A stretch of DNA of 64,000 nt, taken from assembly GCF_042139015.1 (NCBI RefSeq), contig NZ_JBHIKY010000007.1:124001-188000 (forward strand), given 5' to 3'. Below are positions 1 through 8,519 of this stretch, one piece after another. This DNA comes from JBHIKY01 sp042139015 (GTDB lineage: Bacteria > Bacillota > Bacilli > Bacillales > Marinococcaceae). The first letter of the stretch is position 1, and every line of letters starts with the position of its first letter. Position numbers and translations under genes: made by a program. The notes below the pieces were generated by a model. It searched no databases and was not told where the DNA came from. It was given only the letters and a program-made list of their open reading frames with translations.

Positions 1-135
1 CTTTTATTAAATGAAGAAGTTCATTTGAGCACTCAGCCCCAGTCTGTAACCGGCAGTAAAAAAGACAGATGAAATGCTCTTAGCTTATTGTATTCGAAAA
101 GATCCAAAATGGTCACATGCCCTGTTAATCGTCCT

Positions 136-2397
136 TTACAGCTTCCACAGCTTAATTTCTTCCGGACAGCCTGATGGGTCCAACGCCCCCTTAATATCGA
201 TAATTCTCCCTTTTCCTTCGTGCAGCAGACTCTTATAAAAAATCCAATCCTGTTCGAGATACCAGCGGTGAGGAACAGCCAATATCACTGCATCAGCAGT
301 CTTTAAATCATTTGCTGATATTGGATAGATGCCGAATGCAGCATCAATTTCTTCAGGATCAGCTGCCGGCTCGTGAAGCTGTACCTCCATTCCGTATTCC
401 TTCAGGCAGTTGATCATATCAGCCACTTTAGAATTGTGGATATCGGTTACATTTTCTTTGAAGGTGGCTCCGAGAACTGTAATGTTTGTATGATTAAGCG
501 TTTTACCCTGCAGCATAAGCTGTTTCACCAAAGACTGGACAATAAACTCTGGCATGAAATCATTCGTTCTTCTTCCAGCTTGAATGACCTGCGGATGAAA
601 TCCTGTCATTTCCGCTTTATATATAAGATAATAAGGATCTACTCCAATACAATGCCCTCCTACAAGACCAGGTGAAAAAAAGTGAGGATTCCATTTTGTC
701 CTGGATGCCTCCAGAACTTCTTTCGTGTCGATTTGAAGATTATTGAATATTATGGACAATTCATTCATTAACGCAATATTTAAGTCCCGCTGAGTGTTTT
801 CAATTACCTTTGCTGCTTCTGCCACTTTTATCGAGGAAGCTTTATTCACCTTTTCCACTACGGTTAAATATTTAGCTGCCACCGTTTCCGTCGTCCTCTC
901 ATTTTGGCCGGCCACCATTTTGTCTATTTTATTTATGGTTCTCGTTTTATTATTGGAATGGATTCGTTCCGGAGAATAACCGACATAAAAATCTCTTCCT
1001 GCTTTCATTTTTGATACATTTTCAAGGATAGGGATACATACTTCCTCTGTCGCACCCGGATAGACAGTAGATTCATAGACAATCGTTGTTCCCTTCTGCA
1101 TCACGGATCCTACTGTTCGGGAAGCCGCTCGCAGCTGTGATAAATCAGGCTGCTTTGCTTTATTAATAGGTGCAGGGACAGTCACAATAATAAAATTGCA
1201 CTCTTTCAGCTTTTCTGCATCTGTCGTAAATGTAATTGCCGCTTTTTGGAGTAGTTCAGCTTCCACCTCTCCTGTTTGATATTCATTGAGCTGAGCGATT
1301 CGTTCTTTATTGCAATCTAACCCGATTACTTCTTCTTTTTCACCGAAAGCGACTGCTGTCGGAAGGCCAACGTACCCAAGACCTACTACTCCAACCTTAC
1401 CGGAATTTTTTTCATAGTAATTAAGATACCATTCCACAAACCGCCCTACCCCTTCATTGATGGAAGTGGATGGCTTAAACCCTGTTACGGCTGAGAGGCT
1501 CCCCACGTCTGCAAATGTCTCCGTCACATCCCCCGGCTGAAGCGGCAGATATTTCTTTTTCGCTTTTTTACCAAGCTTTTTTTCTATTGTTTCAATAAAC
1601 GCCATAAGTTCGACCGGCTGATTATTTCCGATGTTATATACTTTAGCCGGAGCGATACTAAAGCTGTCTTTTCTCTGATAGGATACCGGAGAAATAGGAA
1701 GCAGCCGGTAAATTCCTTCAATAATATCATCAATATACGTAAAGTCCCTTTTCATGCTGCCATCATTAAATATATTAATTGTTTTTTCGTTCAAAATAGA
1801 TTTCGTGAAATGAAAAAGTGCCATATCCGGCCTGCCCCAAGGACCATATACCGTGAAGAAACGCAAGCCTGTGGAAGGAATATTAAATAAATGGCTGTAA
1901 GTATGAGCCATTAATTCATTTGCACGCTTTGTAGCAGCATACAAGCTGAGTGGTTCATCCACCCGCTGCTCTACTGAAAAAGGAAGCTGACTGTTCGCAC
2001 CGTATACTGAACTTGAAGAGGCATATAGAAGATGCTTTATTTCCTGATGCCGGCACGCCTCAAGTATATTAAGAAAGCCCTGCACATTTGCTTCCACATA
2101 AATATCTGGGTGGTCCAGACTGTAGCGCACCCCCGCCTGGGCAGCAAGGTGAATCACTCTGTCAATTTGGTGGTTTGAAAAAATCTGCTCAATAGCGGCT
2201 TTTTCTTTGATATCTACCTTATAAAAAGTGAACCGCTCATGTAGTTCCAATTGAGAGAGACGATCCTTTTTCAGTTGTACTTCATAATAGGTGTTCAAGT
2301 TGTCAACACCGACTACTGTGTGCCCTTCTTCAAGCAGTCGTTTCGCCATATGAAAACCTATAAAGCCGGCGCATCCCGTAACGAGAATCTCATTCAT
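136..2397 (-). CDS. Fused UDP-sugar 4-epimerase / UDP-N-acetylhexosamine 6-dehydrogenase
   Basis: One uninterrupted frame joins two enzymes usually made from separate genes. Residues 1-325 are an extended SDR of the UDP-glucuronate 4-epimerase (CapI/TviC) type: the GCAGFIG nucleotide loop lies at 8-14, a serine run at 127-130, and the catalytic pair is Y153/K157 in YAATK. Residues 334-753 are a UDP-N-acetylglucosamine/galactosamine 6-dehydrogenase (WbpA/TviB/VipA type), with GLGYVGLP at 339-346, SPERI near 475 and the catalytic cysteine C583 in GGHCIGVDP. The linker is under ten residues and the second half has no start Met of its own. In Vi-antigen-like pathways the paired reactions give UDP-GalNAc-uronic acid for capsule or wall polymers; that product is inferred. 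The start at 2397 fits the family N-terminus (MxxILVTG); ATG at 2403 or GTG at 2424 are possible. No neighbouring polysaccharide genes are visible. Confidence 0.9.
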   Translation of the reverse strand: MNEILVTGCAGFIGFHMAKRLLEEGHTVVGVDNLNTYYEVQLKKDRLSQLELHERFTFYKVDIKEKAAIEQIFSNHQIDRVIHLAAQAGVRYSLDHPDIYVEANVQGFLNILEACRHQEIKHLLYASSSSVYGANSQLPFSVEQRVDEPLSLYAATKRANELMAHTYSHLFNIPSTGLRFFTVYGPWGRPDMALFHFTKSILNEKTINIFNDGSMKRDFTYIDDIIEGIYRLLPISPVSYQRKDSFSIAPAKVYNIGNNQPVELMAFIETIEKKLGKKAKKKYLPLQPGDVTETFADVGSLSAVTGFKPSTSINEGVGRFVEWYLNYYEKNSGKVGVVGLGYVGLPTAVAFGEKEEVIGLDCNKERIAQLNEYQTGEVEAELLQKAAITFTTDAEKLKECNFIIVTVPAPINKAKQPDLSQLRAASRTVGSVMQKGTTIVYESTVYPGATEEVCIPILENVSKMKAGRDFYVGYSPERIHSNNKTRTINKIDKMVAGQNERTTETVAAKYLTVVEKVNKASSIKVAEAAKVIENTQRDLNIALMNELSIIFNNLQIDTKEVLEASRTKWNPHFFSPGLVGGHCIGVDPYYLIYKAEMTGFHPQVIQAGRRTNDFMPEFIVQSLVKQLMLQGKTLNHTNITVLGATFKENVTDIHNSKVADMINCLKEYGMEVQLHEPAADPEEIDAAFGIYPISANDLKTADAVILAVPHRWYLEQDWIFYKSLLHEGKGRIIDIKGALDPSGCPEEIKLWKL

Positions 2398-2627
2398 ATA
2401 CATAGCTTCCCGTATCCTTTCCACATATATCTTTACTAATTACTTATATGTAGAGGGTATGGAAGGGTTCTGCGATTTAGGGAATTAGGCAATTATATTC
2501 TTTCTGCGCTCTTCACCAAAAACAAGCAGTCGATTTATGATCTTGCCGCCGGGACGATTGTCGTTAATAAATAAAGTGCCTGTTTTCAATTTTTTGGGAA
2601 GGGAATCACATAAGTGGAGGTGTCTGG

Positions 2628-2717
2628 ATGACGTTTGATTATAATCAGTCTTTTGAAGATATTGATTTTCGAAAGGAACCAGAAAAATACCGCGTCGGTT
2701 ATGCCTTCCGTTCTTAA
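2628..2717 (+). pseudogene. N-terminal remnant of a DUF4385-family gene
   Basis: An ATG with a good upstream GGAGGTG opens a 29-codon frame beginning MTFDYNQSFEDIDFR and reaching EKYRVG. This closely resembles, from memory, the start of DUF4385-family proteins, which are normally about 150 residues. After the YRVG position the frame changes to an unrelated YAFRS and stops. No continuation of the family is visible in the other frames downstream. The seen facts are the RBS, the family-like first 24 residues and the early stop; the assignment as a deletion remnant is inference. A genuine 29-residue peptide is possible but less likely. Confidence 0.55.
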
Positions 2718-2832
2718 AGTAAAAAATAAGGGAACTCCTGTCGGCATCCAACCCCATGGAAAGCCTCCAACTTCAGCGTATGGTCTAAAAAATTGGCTTT
2801 CATCAAATGAAAATAATATGTCACAAAAAATA

Positions 2833-2868
2833 AGGATATTCTTTTTCCGCAGAAGAAAAAGAATACCC
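2833..2868. terminator. Rho-independent terminator after ispA
   Basis: A long inverted repeat (GGATATTCTTTTTC paired with GAAAAAGAATACCC) is followed on the minus strand by TTATTTTTTG, about 50 bases past the ispA stop. Confidence 0.7.
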
Positions 2869-2919
2869 TATTCCCAATGATGTATCGCTAAATATTTAAT
2901 TGTTCCCAAACCCTTTCAT

Positions 2920-3912
2920 TTACTGCTTATTTTGTGAAGAAACCTTGGCAGCCCGCTTCTTTTTATCTTCAGGACTACTTTCATATTTTGTGAGAATCAA
3001 CAAGCCATTTCCTTCCATACTTCTGCTGTTCCCTAATGATTCAGTCCTTTTTACTAATTGCGCGTAAATTTCGGGCTCTGTCAGTTCTCTGCCGAAATCT
3101 TCTTCGCACTGATTTATGATGAGCGCAGCAGCTCCTGCAACATGAGGAGTGGCCATGGATGTTCCTGATAATCTTGCATATTCATTTTGCAAATAGGTCG
3201 AAAGCACATTTACCCCAGGCGCCACTAAATCAATTTCATCATTGAAATTGGTGAATTCAGCTAAGTTTTTATCAAAATCTACAGCCCCTACTTGAACTAC
3301 TTCTTTATAATATCCCGGATAGGCTATTTCTTCCGTAGCCTCATTGGCGTCTCCTTCATTTCCGGCAGCACATACTACAACTATATTGTTATCCACCGCC
3401 CTTATAATTGCCTCATGCATTTCCGGTATATCATTAGGACCACCTAATGACATTGAGATGACTCGTACTCTTTCTCCATTATCACCGCGCCAATCAACAG
3501 CATAATGAATCGCGTCAATAATTCCTTGGTACGATCCATACCCTTCTCCTGAAAGAGCTTTTAAGATAAGCAGAGAAACCTCCGGAGCCGCTCCAACCAC
3601 TCCCTGGTCATCAAGTGATGCTGCTACCGTTCCTGCAACGTGTGTTCCATGTCCCTGATTGTCGGAAAAATTATTTTTATCCCCGTTATAATCATCAGTA
3701 AAATTCCTGCCGTCAATAATCCGGTCTTTTAAATCAGGATGATCAGGCTGACAGCCGGTATCAATTACCGCCACCACATTACCCTTTCCTTTGAAATCTT
3801 CCTCCCATAGTTTCGGTGCTTTAATCATTTCGATTCCCTGGGGGATATTTTCATCTGCAGCTTTCATAATTTTTTCGACTCGAAAAGGAATTAAACGCAT
3901 TTCTCTGTTCAT
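2920..3912 (-). CDS. ispA: Intracellular serine protease (subtilisin family S8)
   Basis: A 330-residue subtilase with no signal peptide, matching the Bacillus intracellular serine protease in length and layout. The catalytic triad is visible: D51 in VIDTG, H88 in GHGTHVAG and S252 in GTSMATPH. Residues RLIPF near 6-10 correspond to the LIPY/F motif of the short ISP propeptide, which in this family lies across the active site until it is removed. ISPs degrade cytoplasmic proteins, chiefly in stationary phase and sporulation. The start is taken at ATG 3912, six bases after GAGGTG; a GTG at 3921 lies inside that Shine-Dalgarno sequence and is rejected. The gene stands alone and has its own terminator. 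Confidence 0.93.
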   Translation of the reverse strand: MNREMRLIPFRVEKIMKAADENIPQGIEMIKAPKLWEEDFKGKGNVVAVIDTGCQPDHPDLKDRIIDGRNFTDDYNGDKNNFSDNQGHGTHVAGTVAASLDDQGVVGAAPEVSLLILKALSGEGYGSYQGIIDAIHYAVDWRGDNGERVRVISMSLGGPNDIPEMHEAIIRAVDNNIVVVCAAGNEGDANEATEEIAYPGYYKEVVQVGAVDFDKNLAEFTNFNDEIDLVAPGVNVLSTYLQNEYARLSGTSMATPHVAGAAALIINQCEEDFGRELTEPEIYAQLVKRTESLGNSRSMEGNGLLILTKYESSPEDKKKRAAKVSSQNKQ

Positions 3913-4117
3913 CAACATCACCTCTTCATTTTATTTAGGAGAAGTCGTCAGTCTTCTTTTTCCAATTTATTGCCAACATAAACCAGGTCAAACTTCTCTA
4001 ATTTAAAATATTTTGTGATTTTCACTTGAACTTCGCCGTCGAATCATTTATTATAGAATTTAGTCAATACTTACATAATAAGGTAATGTAAACAAATATT
4101 AACGAAATATTATTGTT

Positions 4118-4411
4118 TTATTTCTTTCCGCTGTCTGCTTTGTTCCACTCCGTTTTCACAAACATGCAAAATTTCTTTAATGACCTGATAATAATTGAAC
4201 CAAGCTTTTTCATGATATCCGGCACAAATGACAGCATCAGCAGCACAGCGAACGCAGCACTCCACGCAGCTGTTACCGCGTAAGGAGATAGTCCCAGCTG
4301 GTCAATAAGATTAACCTCCAAAAAGCTTCCGATACCTGTGGTTAGAGCCGTAGTTAGTAAAAAGCTGAGAAGTAAATGCTTTTGCACCTTTTTCGCAATA
4401 ACCGTTATCAA
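4118..4411 (-). CDS. Small two-helix membrane protein, unknown function
   Basis: Not recognised. The product is about 97 residues with two hydrophobic segments, roughly 13-35 and 45-68, and a basic, polar C-terminal tail ending in DSGKK, so a hairpin membrane protein is likely. The start is placed at TTG 4411 because GGAGGTG ends six bases upstream; the ATG at 4429 in the same frame sits before that Shine-Dalgarno sequence and has none of its own. It is flanked by ispA and a long AT-rich gap, with no clear operon partner. Size and topology resemble holin-like or small stress membrane proteins, but no family motif supports a function. Confidence 0.6.
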   Translation of the reverse strand: MITVIAKKVQKHLLLSFLLTTALTTGIGSFLEVNLIDQLGLSPYAVTAAWSAAFAVLLMLSFVPDIMKKLGSIIIRSLKKFCMFVKTEWNKADSGKK

Positions 4412-5047
4412 TTTGCTCACCTCCAGCATGCAGGTGCCATGCCAAATTGAACACAGCGTGTACCTCCTTTCTACAAAAGTTAAACCGAGCCATTAGAAAT
4501 CCCACCCTTTTTTAAACAGAAAAAGGGTTTTTTTAATGGCCACAGGTAGACTTAATTATGAATTTACCAAATGTTACCTATAATTACAATAGTTACATAC
4601 TAACGATTTGACCTGAACTATTTTCCTATTACTAACGGGAAATAAGCTGATTTTATAAGAGAGACCTAATAGATTCCCCCTTATTATTAAATAAATATTT
4701 ACCATTTTCTAATATATAATTTCCTTAAAATGTAAAAAACACCTCCATATTGCGTATTATACTCAACGGAATGTTTATTAAGTATATTAATTCAAGTAAA
4801 TAAATGAGAAGAACTCATATACATAAAATCTAGATAATGTAATAGATTTTACATAAACATTGGAAACTAATATTATAAAACTAGTAATGTAGTATGTAAT
4901 GCGTTACAAATTTTAATTAAAATTGTAAACTGATTACTGCTGAAGAATATGGCTTAATGATGCGTATCTAGCAAACGGCCTGCGGTTGAGATTTACCCAG
5001 CCTTTGACATCTATTGAAACTGCTGATATATTAATATTTATTGTCTT
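4412..5047. other. AT-rich intergenic region upstream of tRNA-Arg
   Basis: About 600 very AT-rich bases without a convincing gene. At 4504-4536 a hairpin (ACCCTTTTT paired with AAAAAGGGT) is followed by a T run on the plus strand and looks like a terminator, yet no plus-strand gene precedes it. The right end holds the tRNA promoter. Confidence 0.5.
5004..5032 (+). promoter_or_regulatory. SigmaA promoter of tRNA-Arg
   Basis: TTGACA at 5004-5009 and TATATT at 5027-5032 are separated by exactly 17 bases. Transcription would start a few bases ahead of the tRNA 5' end at 5048. Confidence 0.8.
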
Positions 5048-5122
5048 GCCCTAGTAGCTCAGAGGAAGAGCAACAGCCTCCTAAGCTGTAGGTCACAGGT
5101 TCGAATCCTGTCTAGGGCGCCA
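5048..5122 (+). tRNA. tRNA-Arg (anticodon CCT)
   Basis: A complete cloverleaf can be drawn. The acceptor stem is GCCCTAG with CTAGGGC, the D-stem GCTC/GAGC, the anticodon stem ACAGC/GCTGT with loop CTCCTAA (anticodon CCT, reading AGG), and the T-arm ACAGG-TTCGAAT-CCTGT. The discriminator base is G and CCA is encoded. It is a single tRNA with its own promoter. Confidence 0.95.
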
Positions 5123-5284
5123 TATCTTTTTTCTTCTCCTGCATTTTATTAAAATCTCCATAGATACAAGCACGCCATCCTAACATCACCAGGAAAACCA
5201 GTATTATTGTAATAAAATCATTTACACACTACCTTGAGGTAGTTATACTGCCTAGTTAATTATCCAGTTTAATATTTATAGGAA

Positions 5285-5320
5285 AAATGATGGCTGCCAT
5301 CTTTAAAGCAGCCATCATTT
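5285..5320 (-). terminator. Terminator of the amidase gene
   Basis: A 13-bp perfect stem (AAATGATGGCTGC with its complement) flanks a ten-base loop just beyond the amidase stop. On the minus strand the stem runs straight into a T run. Confidence 0.8.
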
Positions 5321-5341
5321 CTATCCCTTTCATCAAAATTT

Positions 5342-6490
5342 TTATGATTTATCCGGTAGTGTATCCAGCTGTCCGGCGCGGTCTAATACCGTGGAAAGTT
5401 GTTCCCGGCTTACGCTTTCCCGTGGATTACTTCCATTGAACAAGCCTTTACGCGTAGCTTTTTCCCAACTGGCTTTGTGAGAGCTTTGTGGTACTTGAGA
5501 TGTTGGTTTCACTTCTTCGAATATAAGTTTAGCCAGAATAAAGATAGCTTTATCTTTTTCTAATGTCCCCAGCCTCACTTTTTGGGCATGCTCATTTGAA
5601 TCTAATTTCCCAGCGTTATAAAGTGTTTCGAACATCTGCGCCAATTCTTCTCTATTAGAACTGTTCAAATTCAAATAAATTTCCTCCTTTTCTAATTTCT
5701 GCAGTACTTCTTTTAACTTGGTTAACGTTTGAGGGCCGGCAATACCATCCACTATCAGCCCATGTTTTTGTTGAAAAGAACGTACAGCGGCAGTAGTTTC
5801 TGCCCCAAAAATTCCATCAGCCCCGAAATTCGGAAGCTTCTCACCTACTTTTAATAGATCCTCCTGCAATTGTCTCACGAGCACTCCCTGGTCACCCTGT
5901 TGAAGAGTGTCCCGATCGACCACCGCTTTTTTTAAATTAAACTCTTTGGCAATGCCTTCCACATGCCCTGACACGATGGCATCAATAGTTCCAGGCAGCC
6001 TGAGTAAAGCAGCGTCTCTCTGGTTGGTAAGAAAAAGGGACTCTGTGAGGGCCGTTCTCATGCTTTGATAAGTGCCTCTTAAAACAGCGAAATTCGCCCT
6101 TTTCAGTCCTCTATCATTAACTGTGCCTTGAGTTCTCAGCGCTGCGAGTATAGAGGAATGCAGATTATTCCGTAACCCTGGAAGATTAGAATTACTGTGC
6201 ATATACGTTTCCGTACCGCTGGCTTCAATGGAAGCCGCATTAAAATGAACGGACACAAATCCATCTGCACCCCATTCCACAGCCATTCTGCTTCGTCGAT
6301 CGAGGGAGATAAACGAGTCATTCGTTCGACTCATCCTAACCTCCACGTCTTCGTATTCTTCCTGCAGCATATCTCTTATCTTTAAACCAACTTCTAAAGT
6401 TAGGTGTTTTTCAATGAACCCATTTCCATTTGCGCCTGGATCATTCCCGCCGTGTCCCGGATCAATGAATATTTTCGTGATTTTTTTCAC
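5342..6490 (-). CDS. N-acetylmuramoyl-L-alanine amidase, endolysin-like, with peptidoglycan-binding domain
   Basis: A 382-residue Amidase_3 enzyme cleaving the MurNAc-L-Ala bond. Residues 1-180 are the zinc domain, with ligands H13 (in DPGHGG), E27 and H82 (VHFNA) and catalytic E150 (ALTESLF). A PG_binding_1 domain follows at about 195-265 (GDQGVLVRQLQ, FGADGIFG, VDGIAGPQT). The C-terminal 40 residues (WEKATRKGLFNGSNP...SREQL) form an SLH-like motif common in Bacillus phage endolysins. There is no signal peptide, so export would need a holin, lysis or a non-classical route. The start is GTG 6490 behind AGAGGGAAGAAG. The gene lies near tRNA-Arg, but no other phage gene is visible; a domesticated prophage lysin is inference. 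Confidence 0.88.
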   Translation of the reverse strand: MKKITKIFIDPGHGGNDPGANGNGFIEKHLTLEVGLKIRDMLQEEYEDVEVRMSRTNDSFISLDRRSRMAVEWGADGFVSVHFNAASIEASGTETYMHSNSNLPGLRNNLHSSILAALRTQGTVNDRGLKRANFAVLRGTYQSMRTALTESLFLTNQRDAALLRLPGTIDAIVSGHVEGIAKEFNLKKAVVDRDTLQQGDQGVLVRQLQEDLLKVGEKLPNFGADGIFGAETTAAVRSFQQKHGLIVDGIAGPQTLTKLKEVLQKLEKEEIYLNLNSSNREELAQMFETLYNAGKLDSNEHAQKVRLGTLEKDKAIFILAKLIFEEVKPTSQVPQSSHKASWEKATRKGLFNGSNPRESVSREQLSTVLDRAGQLDTLPDKS

Positions 6491-6632
6491 CTTCTTCCCT
6501 CTGTAACGATATATTTCTAATTGGGAAATATTTTTAATTTAATTACTTAAATAATGTTACTTACTTCCCGTAATATATTACTCATAGTATTGAATTTTGT
6601 TTGTACAAGAGTACAGACCAAGGAGGAAAATA

Positions 6633-7259
6633 ATGGGGTTTAAAAAGTACCAGGTCAGCCAATCTCGAAAACCAACAGGCATTATGGGTAAGATATTGGG
6701 TAAATTTATGAATAAAAAAAATGGAGAGATGAACGAAGCAACTATCCAATATCTCGGCATTGAAGAGCAGGATTATGTACTCGAAATCGGTTTTGGCAAC
6801 GGAAAATATATAGCTGAAATCATAGAGAAAGTGAAGGATACTCGTGTGTTCGGGCTGGACTTTTCCGAAACGATGGTCCAGTCCGCGACCAAACGCAACA
6901 AAGCTTTCATCGAACAAGGGCGGGTACAAATCAAACGGGGAAATATCGAAAAAATTCCTTTTGATGATAGAATGTTTGATAAGATTTTTACAGTAAACAC
7001 CATCTACTTTTGGTCTGACCGTCGACAGGCACTGCGTGAAATAAAGCGGGTGCTTAAGCCAGGAGGAAAGTTGGCCATTGGATTTCGTTCCAAAACTGTT
7101 CTATCTCAATGGACTTCCGAGGATTATGGGTTTTCTTTTAATATTCCGGAAGGAGAAGAAGTTAAAAGCTTACTAGAAAATGAAGGTTATTCAAACATCA
7201 GAATCGAACAGCCCAAAAATCAATCTATGGATTTTTATTGCGCCGTAGCTGTGCACTAA
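6633..7259 (+). CDS. Class I SAM-dependent methyltransferase
   Basis: A 208-residue Methyltransf_11-type enzyme. The SAM-binding glycine loop EIGFGNG is at 51-57, an acidic residue ending beta-2 is in FGLDFS, and motif III/post III is seen in REIKRVLKPGGKLAIGF. The substrate cannot be told from the sequence. The start is ATG 6633, behind AAGGAGG; an in-frame ATG-like start 36 bases upstream lacks an RBS and is rejected. The gene is monocistronic, between the minus-strand amidase and the cre-controlled dehydrogenase pair. Confidence 0.85.
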   Translation: MGFKKYQVSQSRKPTGIMGKILGKFMNKKNGEMNEATIQYLGIEEQDYVLEIGFGNGKYIAEIIEKVKDTRVFGLDFSETMVQSATKRNKAFIEQGRVQIKRGNIEKIPFDDRMFDKIFTVNTIYFWSDRRQALREIKRVLKPGGKLAIGFRSKTVLSQWTSEDYGFSFNIPEGEEVKSLLENEGYSNIRIEQPKNQSMDFYCAVAVH

Positions 7260-7379
7260 AGTAATCAATCTAGCAGAAATAAAGTATAGGACAAAAGAGT
7301 AAGTGATGACATTGCTCAACAAAAGCAGACATAATTAATCTTGATTTTTAAAAGTGATTGTCGTAGAGTGGCATTTGTA

Positions 7380-7426
7380 AGTAAACGTTTTCCAAAAATG
7401 GGTTTATCGTTCTGTAAGCGATTACT
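7380..7426. promoter_or_regulatory. Two cre-like operators before the dehydrogenase/permease pair
   Basis: TGTAAGCGATTACT at 7413-7426 is one or two bases from the ideal CcpA/LacI-family palindrome TGTAAGCGCTTACA. A weaker site, AGTAAACGTTTTCC, is at 7380-7393. Both lie within 70 bases of the start codon, where binding would block transcription. CcpA repression is the simplest reading; a GntR/LacI-type sugar-acid regulator would also fit. Confidence 0.6.
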
Positions 7427-7446
7427 ATAGGAGAAGAGGGAAGGTA

Positions 7447-8466
7447 ATGAGAGCAGCCTCTATATTCGAAGCGGGAAGTATTAGATTAATAGACTTGCCA
7501 AAGCCGGAAATAAACCAGGCAAACCAAGTTTTGATTAAAACGAAGAGGGTTGGAATCTGCGGATCGGATATGCACATATTTCATGGCACTAATGCTCTTG
7601 CAGCCTATCCACGAATTATAGGACACGAGGTTTGCGGAGAAGTAATTGAAACCGGAGCGGAGGTAAGCTCAATCGCCGCCGGTGACCACGTTGTAGTAGA
7701 TCCTATTAGCCATTGTGGTAAATGTTATGCATGCCGGAACGGAAGACCAAACGTATGCCGGGATTTATCTGTATTCGGCGTCCATCAGGATGGCGGCCTA
7801 TGCGAATTCTTCGTTCTGCCTGAACAAAATATTTTAAAGGTAGACTCCAGGATAGATTGGAATGAAGTTGTGCTGGCAGAGCCCTATACTATAGGTGCTC
7901 AAGCAGTTACACGAGGAAATGTACAGCCAGGAGATTCAGTGTTTATTCAAGGTGCCGGCCCGATTGGCATCAGCATTTTAAAAATGGCTAAGATCCAAGG
8001 GGCAACTGTGATCATCTCCGACCTGACTCAGGAAAGATTAAGCTTTGCCCAAGAATCTGGCGCAGACTTTATTATAAATCCGCAGGAAGATGATATAGAG
8101 GAAAGAATTAATGAATATACAGTCGGAGAAGGAGCTAACGTGGTAATTGACTCTGTATGCTTACCCCACACTTTTGAATTAAGTGTGAGAACAGCATCCA
8201 TTGCAGGAAATGTAGTGGTATTAGGTTTTAATGAGGCTCCATCCTCCATTCCACAGGTACTAATTACGAAGAAAGAGTTAACGATCACAGGTTCCCGGCT
8301 CCATACAAACCAATTTACAAGAGTAATTGATTTAATTTCGGAGAAAAAACTTGCAGAACTCGGATTGATCTCACATGAATTTCCTTTAAATGAAATTACC
8401 AGCGCCTTAGACTTTATCGAAAATAATCCTGAGATCGCTCGAAAAGCTGTAATAGCATTTGATTAA
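7447..8466 (+). CDS. Zinc-dependent sugar-acid/polyol dehydrogenase (IdnD/LgoD-like)
   Basis: A 339-residue medium-chain dehydrogenase. Catalytic zinc ligands are C38 (GICGSD), H60-E61 (GHE) and E145. The structural zinc cysteines are C90, C93, C96 and C104, and the NAD(P) Rossmann loop is GAGPIG at 169-174. It resembles L-idonate 5-dehydrogenase, L-galactonate 5-dehydrogenase and RspB-type enzymes more than ethanol dehydrogenases. The next gene is a GntP-type permease, so a sugar acid such as idonate, galactonate or a related aldonate is the likely substrate; that is inferred from context. Two cre-like operators precede the gene, suggesting carbon catabolite repression. No kinase or dehydratase accompanies it here. 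Confidence 0.85.
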   Translation: MRAASIFEAGSIRLIDLPKPEINQANQVLIKTKRVGICGSDMHIFHGTNALAAYPRIIGHEVCGEVIETGAEVSSIAAGDHVVVDPISHCGKCYACRNGRPNVCRDLSVFGVHQDGGLCEFFVLPEQNILKVDSRIDWNEVVLAEPYTIGAQAVTRGNVQPGDSVFIQGAGPIGISILKMAKIQGATVIISDLTQERLSFAQESGADFIINPQEDDIEERINEYTVGEGANVVIDSVCLPHTFELSVRTASIAGNVVVLGFNEAPSSIPQVLITKKELTITGSRLHTNQFTRVIDLISEKKLAELGLISHEFPLNEITSALDFIENNPEIARKAVIAFD

Positions 8467-8519
8467 GACAACATAGCTCTCAAGCAACTAGAGAGAATGC
8501 AGCTTGAAAGGAGATACTT

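Larger units (their letters stand above)
2398..2919. other. Intergenic region, mostly featureless
   Basis: About 520 bases separate the fused sugar-nucleotide enzyme from ispA. The stretch contains a broken DUF4385-type reading frame and an A/T-rich hairpin, both listed separately. Nothing else in it looks coding on either strand; the longer frames have no credible Shine-Dalgarno sequence or recognisable protein content. Confidence 0.5.

Noticed and set aside
2485..2880. Frames of 80-90 codons on both strands near the DUF4385 remnant
   Set aside because: No RBS, no family content, and they cross the remnant and the terminator hairpin.
4504..4536. Plus-strand terminator as evidence for an upstream small RNA or gene
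   Set aside because: A hairpin with a T run is present, but no promoter or gene leads into it; AT-rich DNA gives such hairpins by chance.
5048..6490. Prophage inserted at tRNA-Arg
   Set aside because: No integrase, structural or holin genes and no duplicated tRNA end were found; only a lysin-like gene is present.
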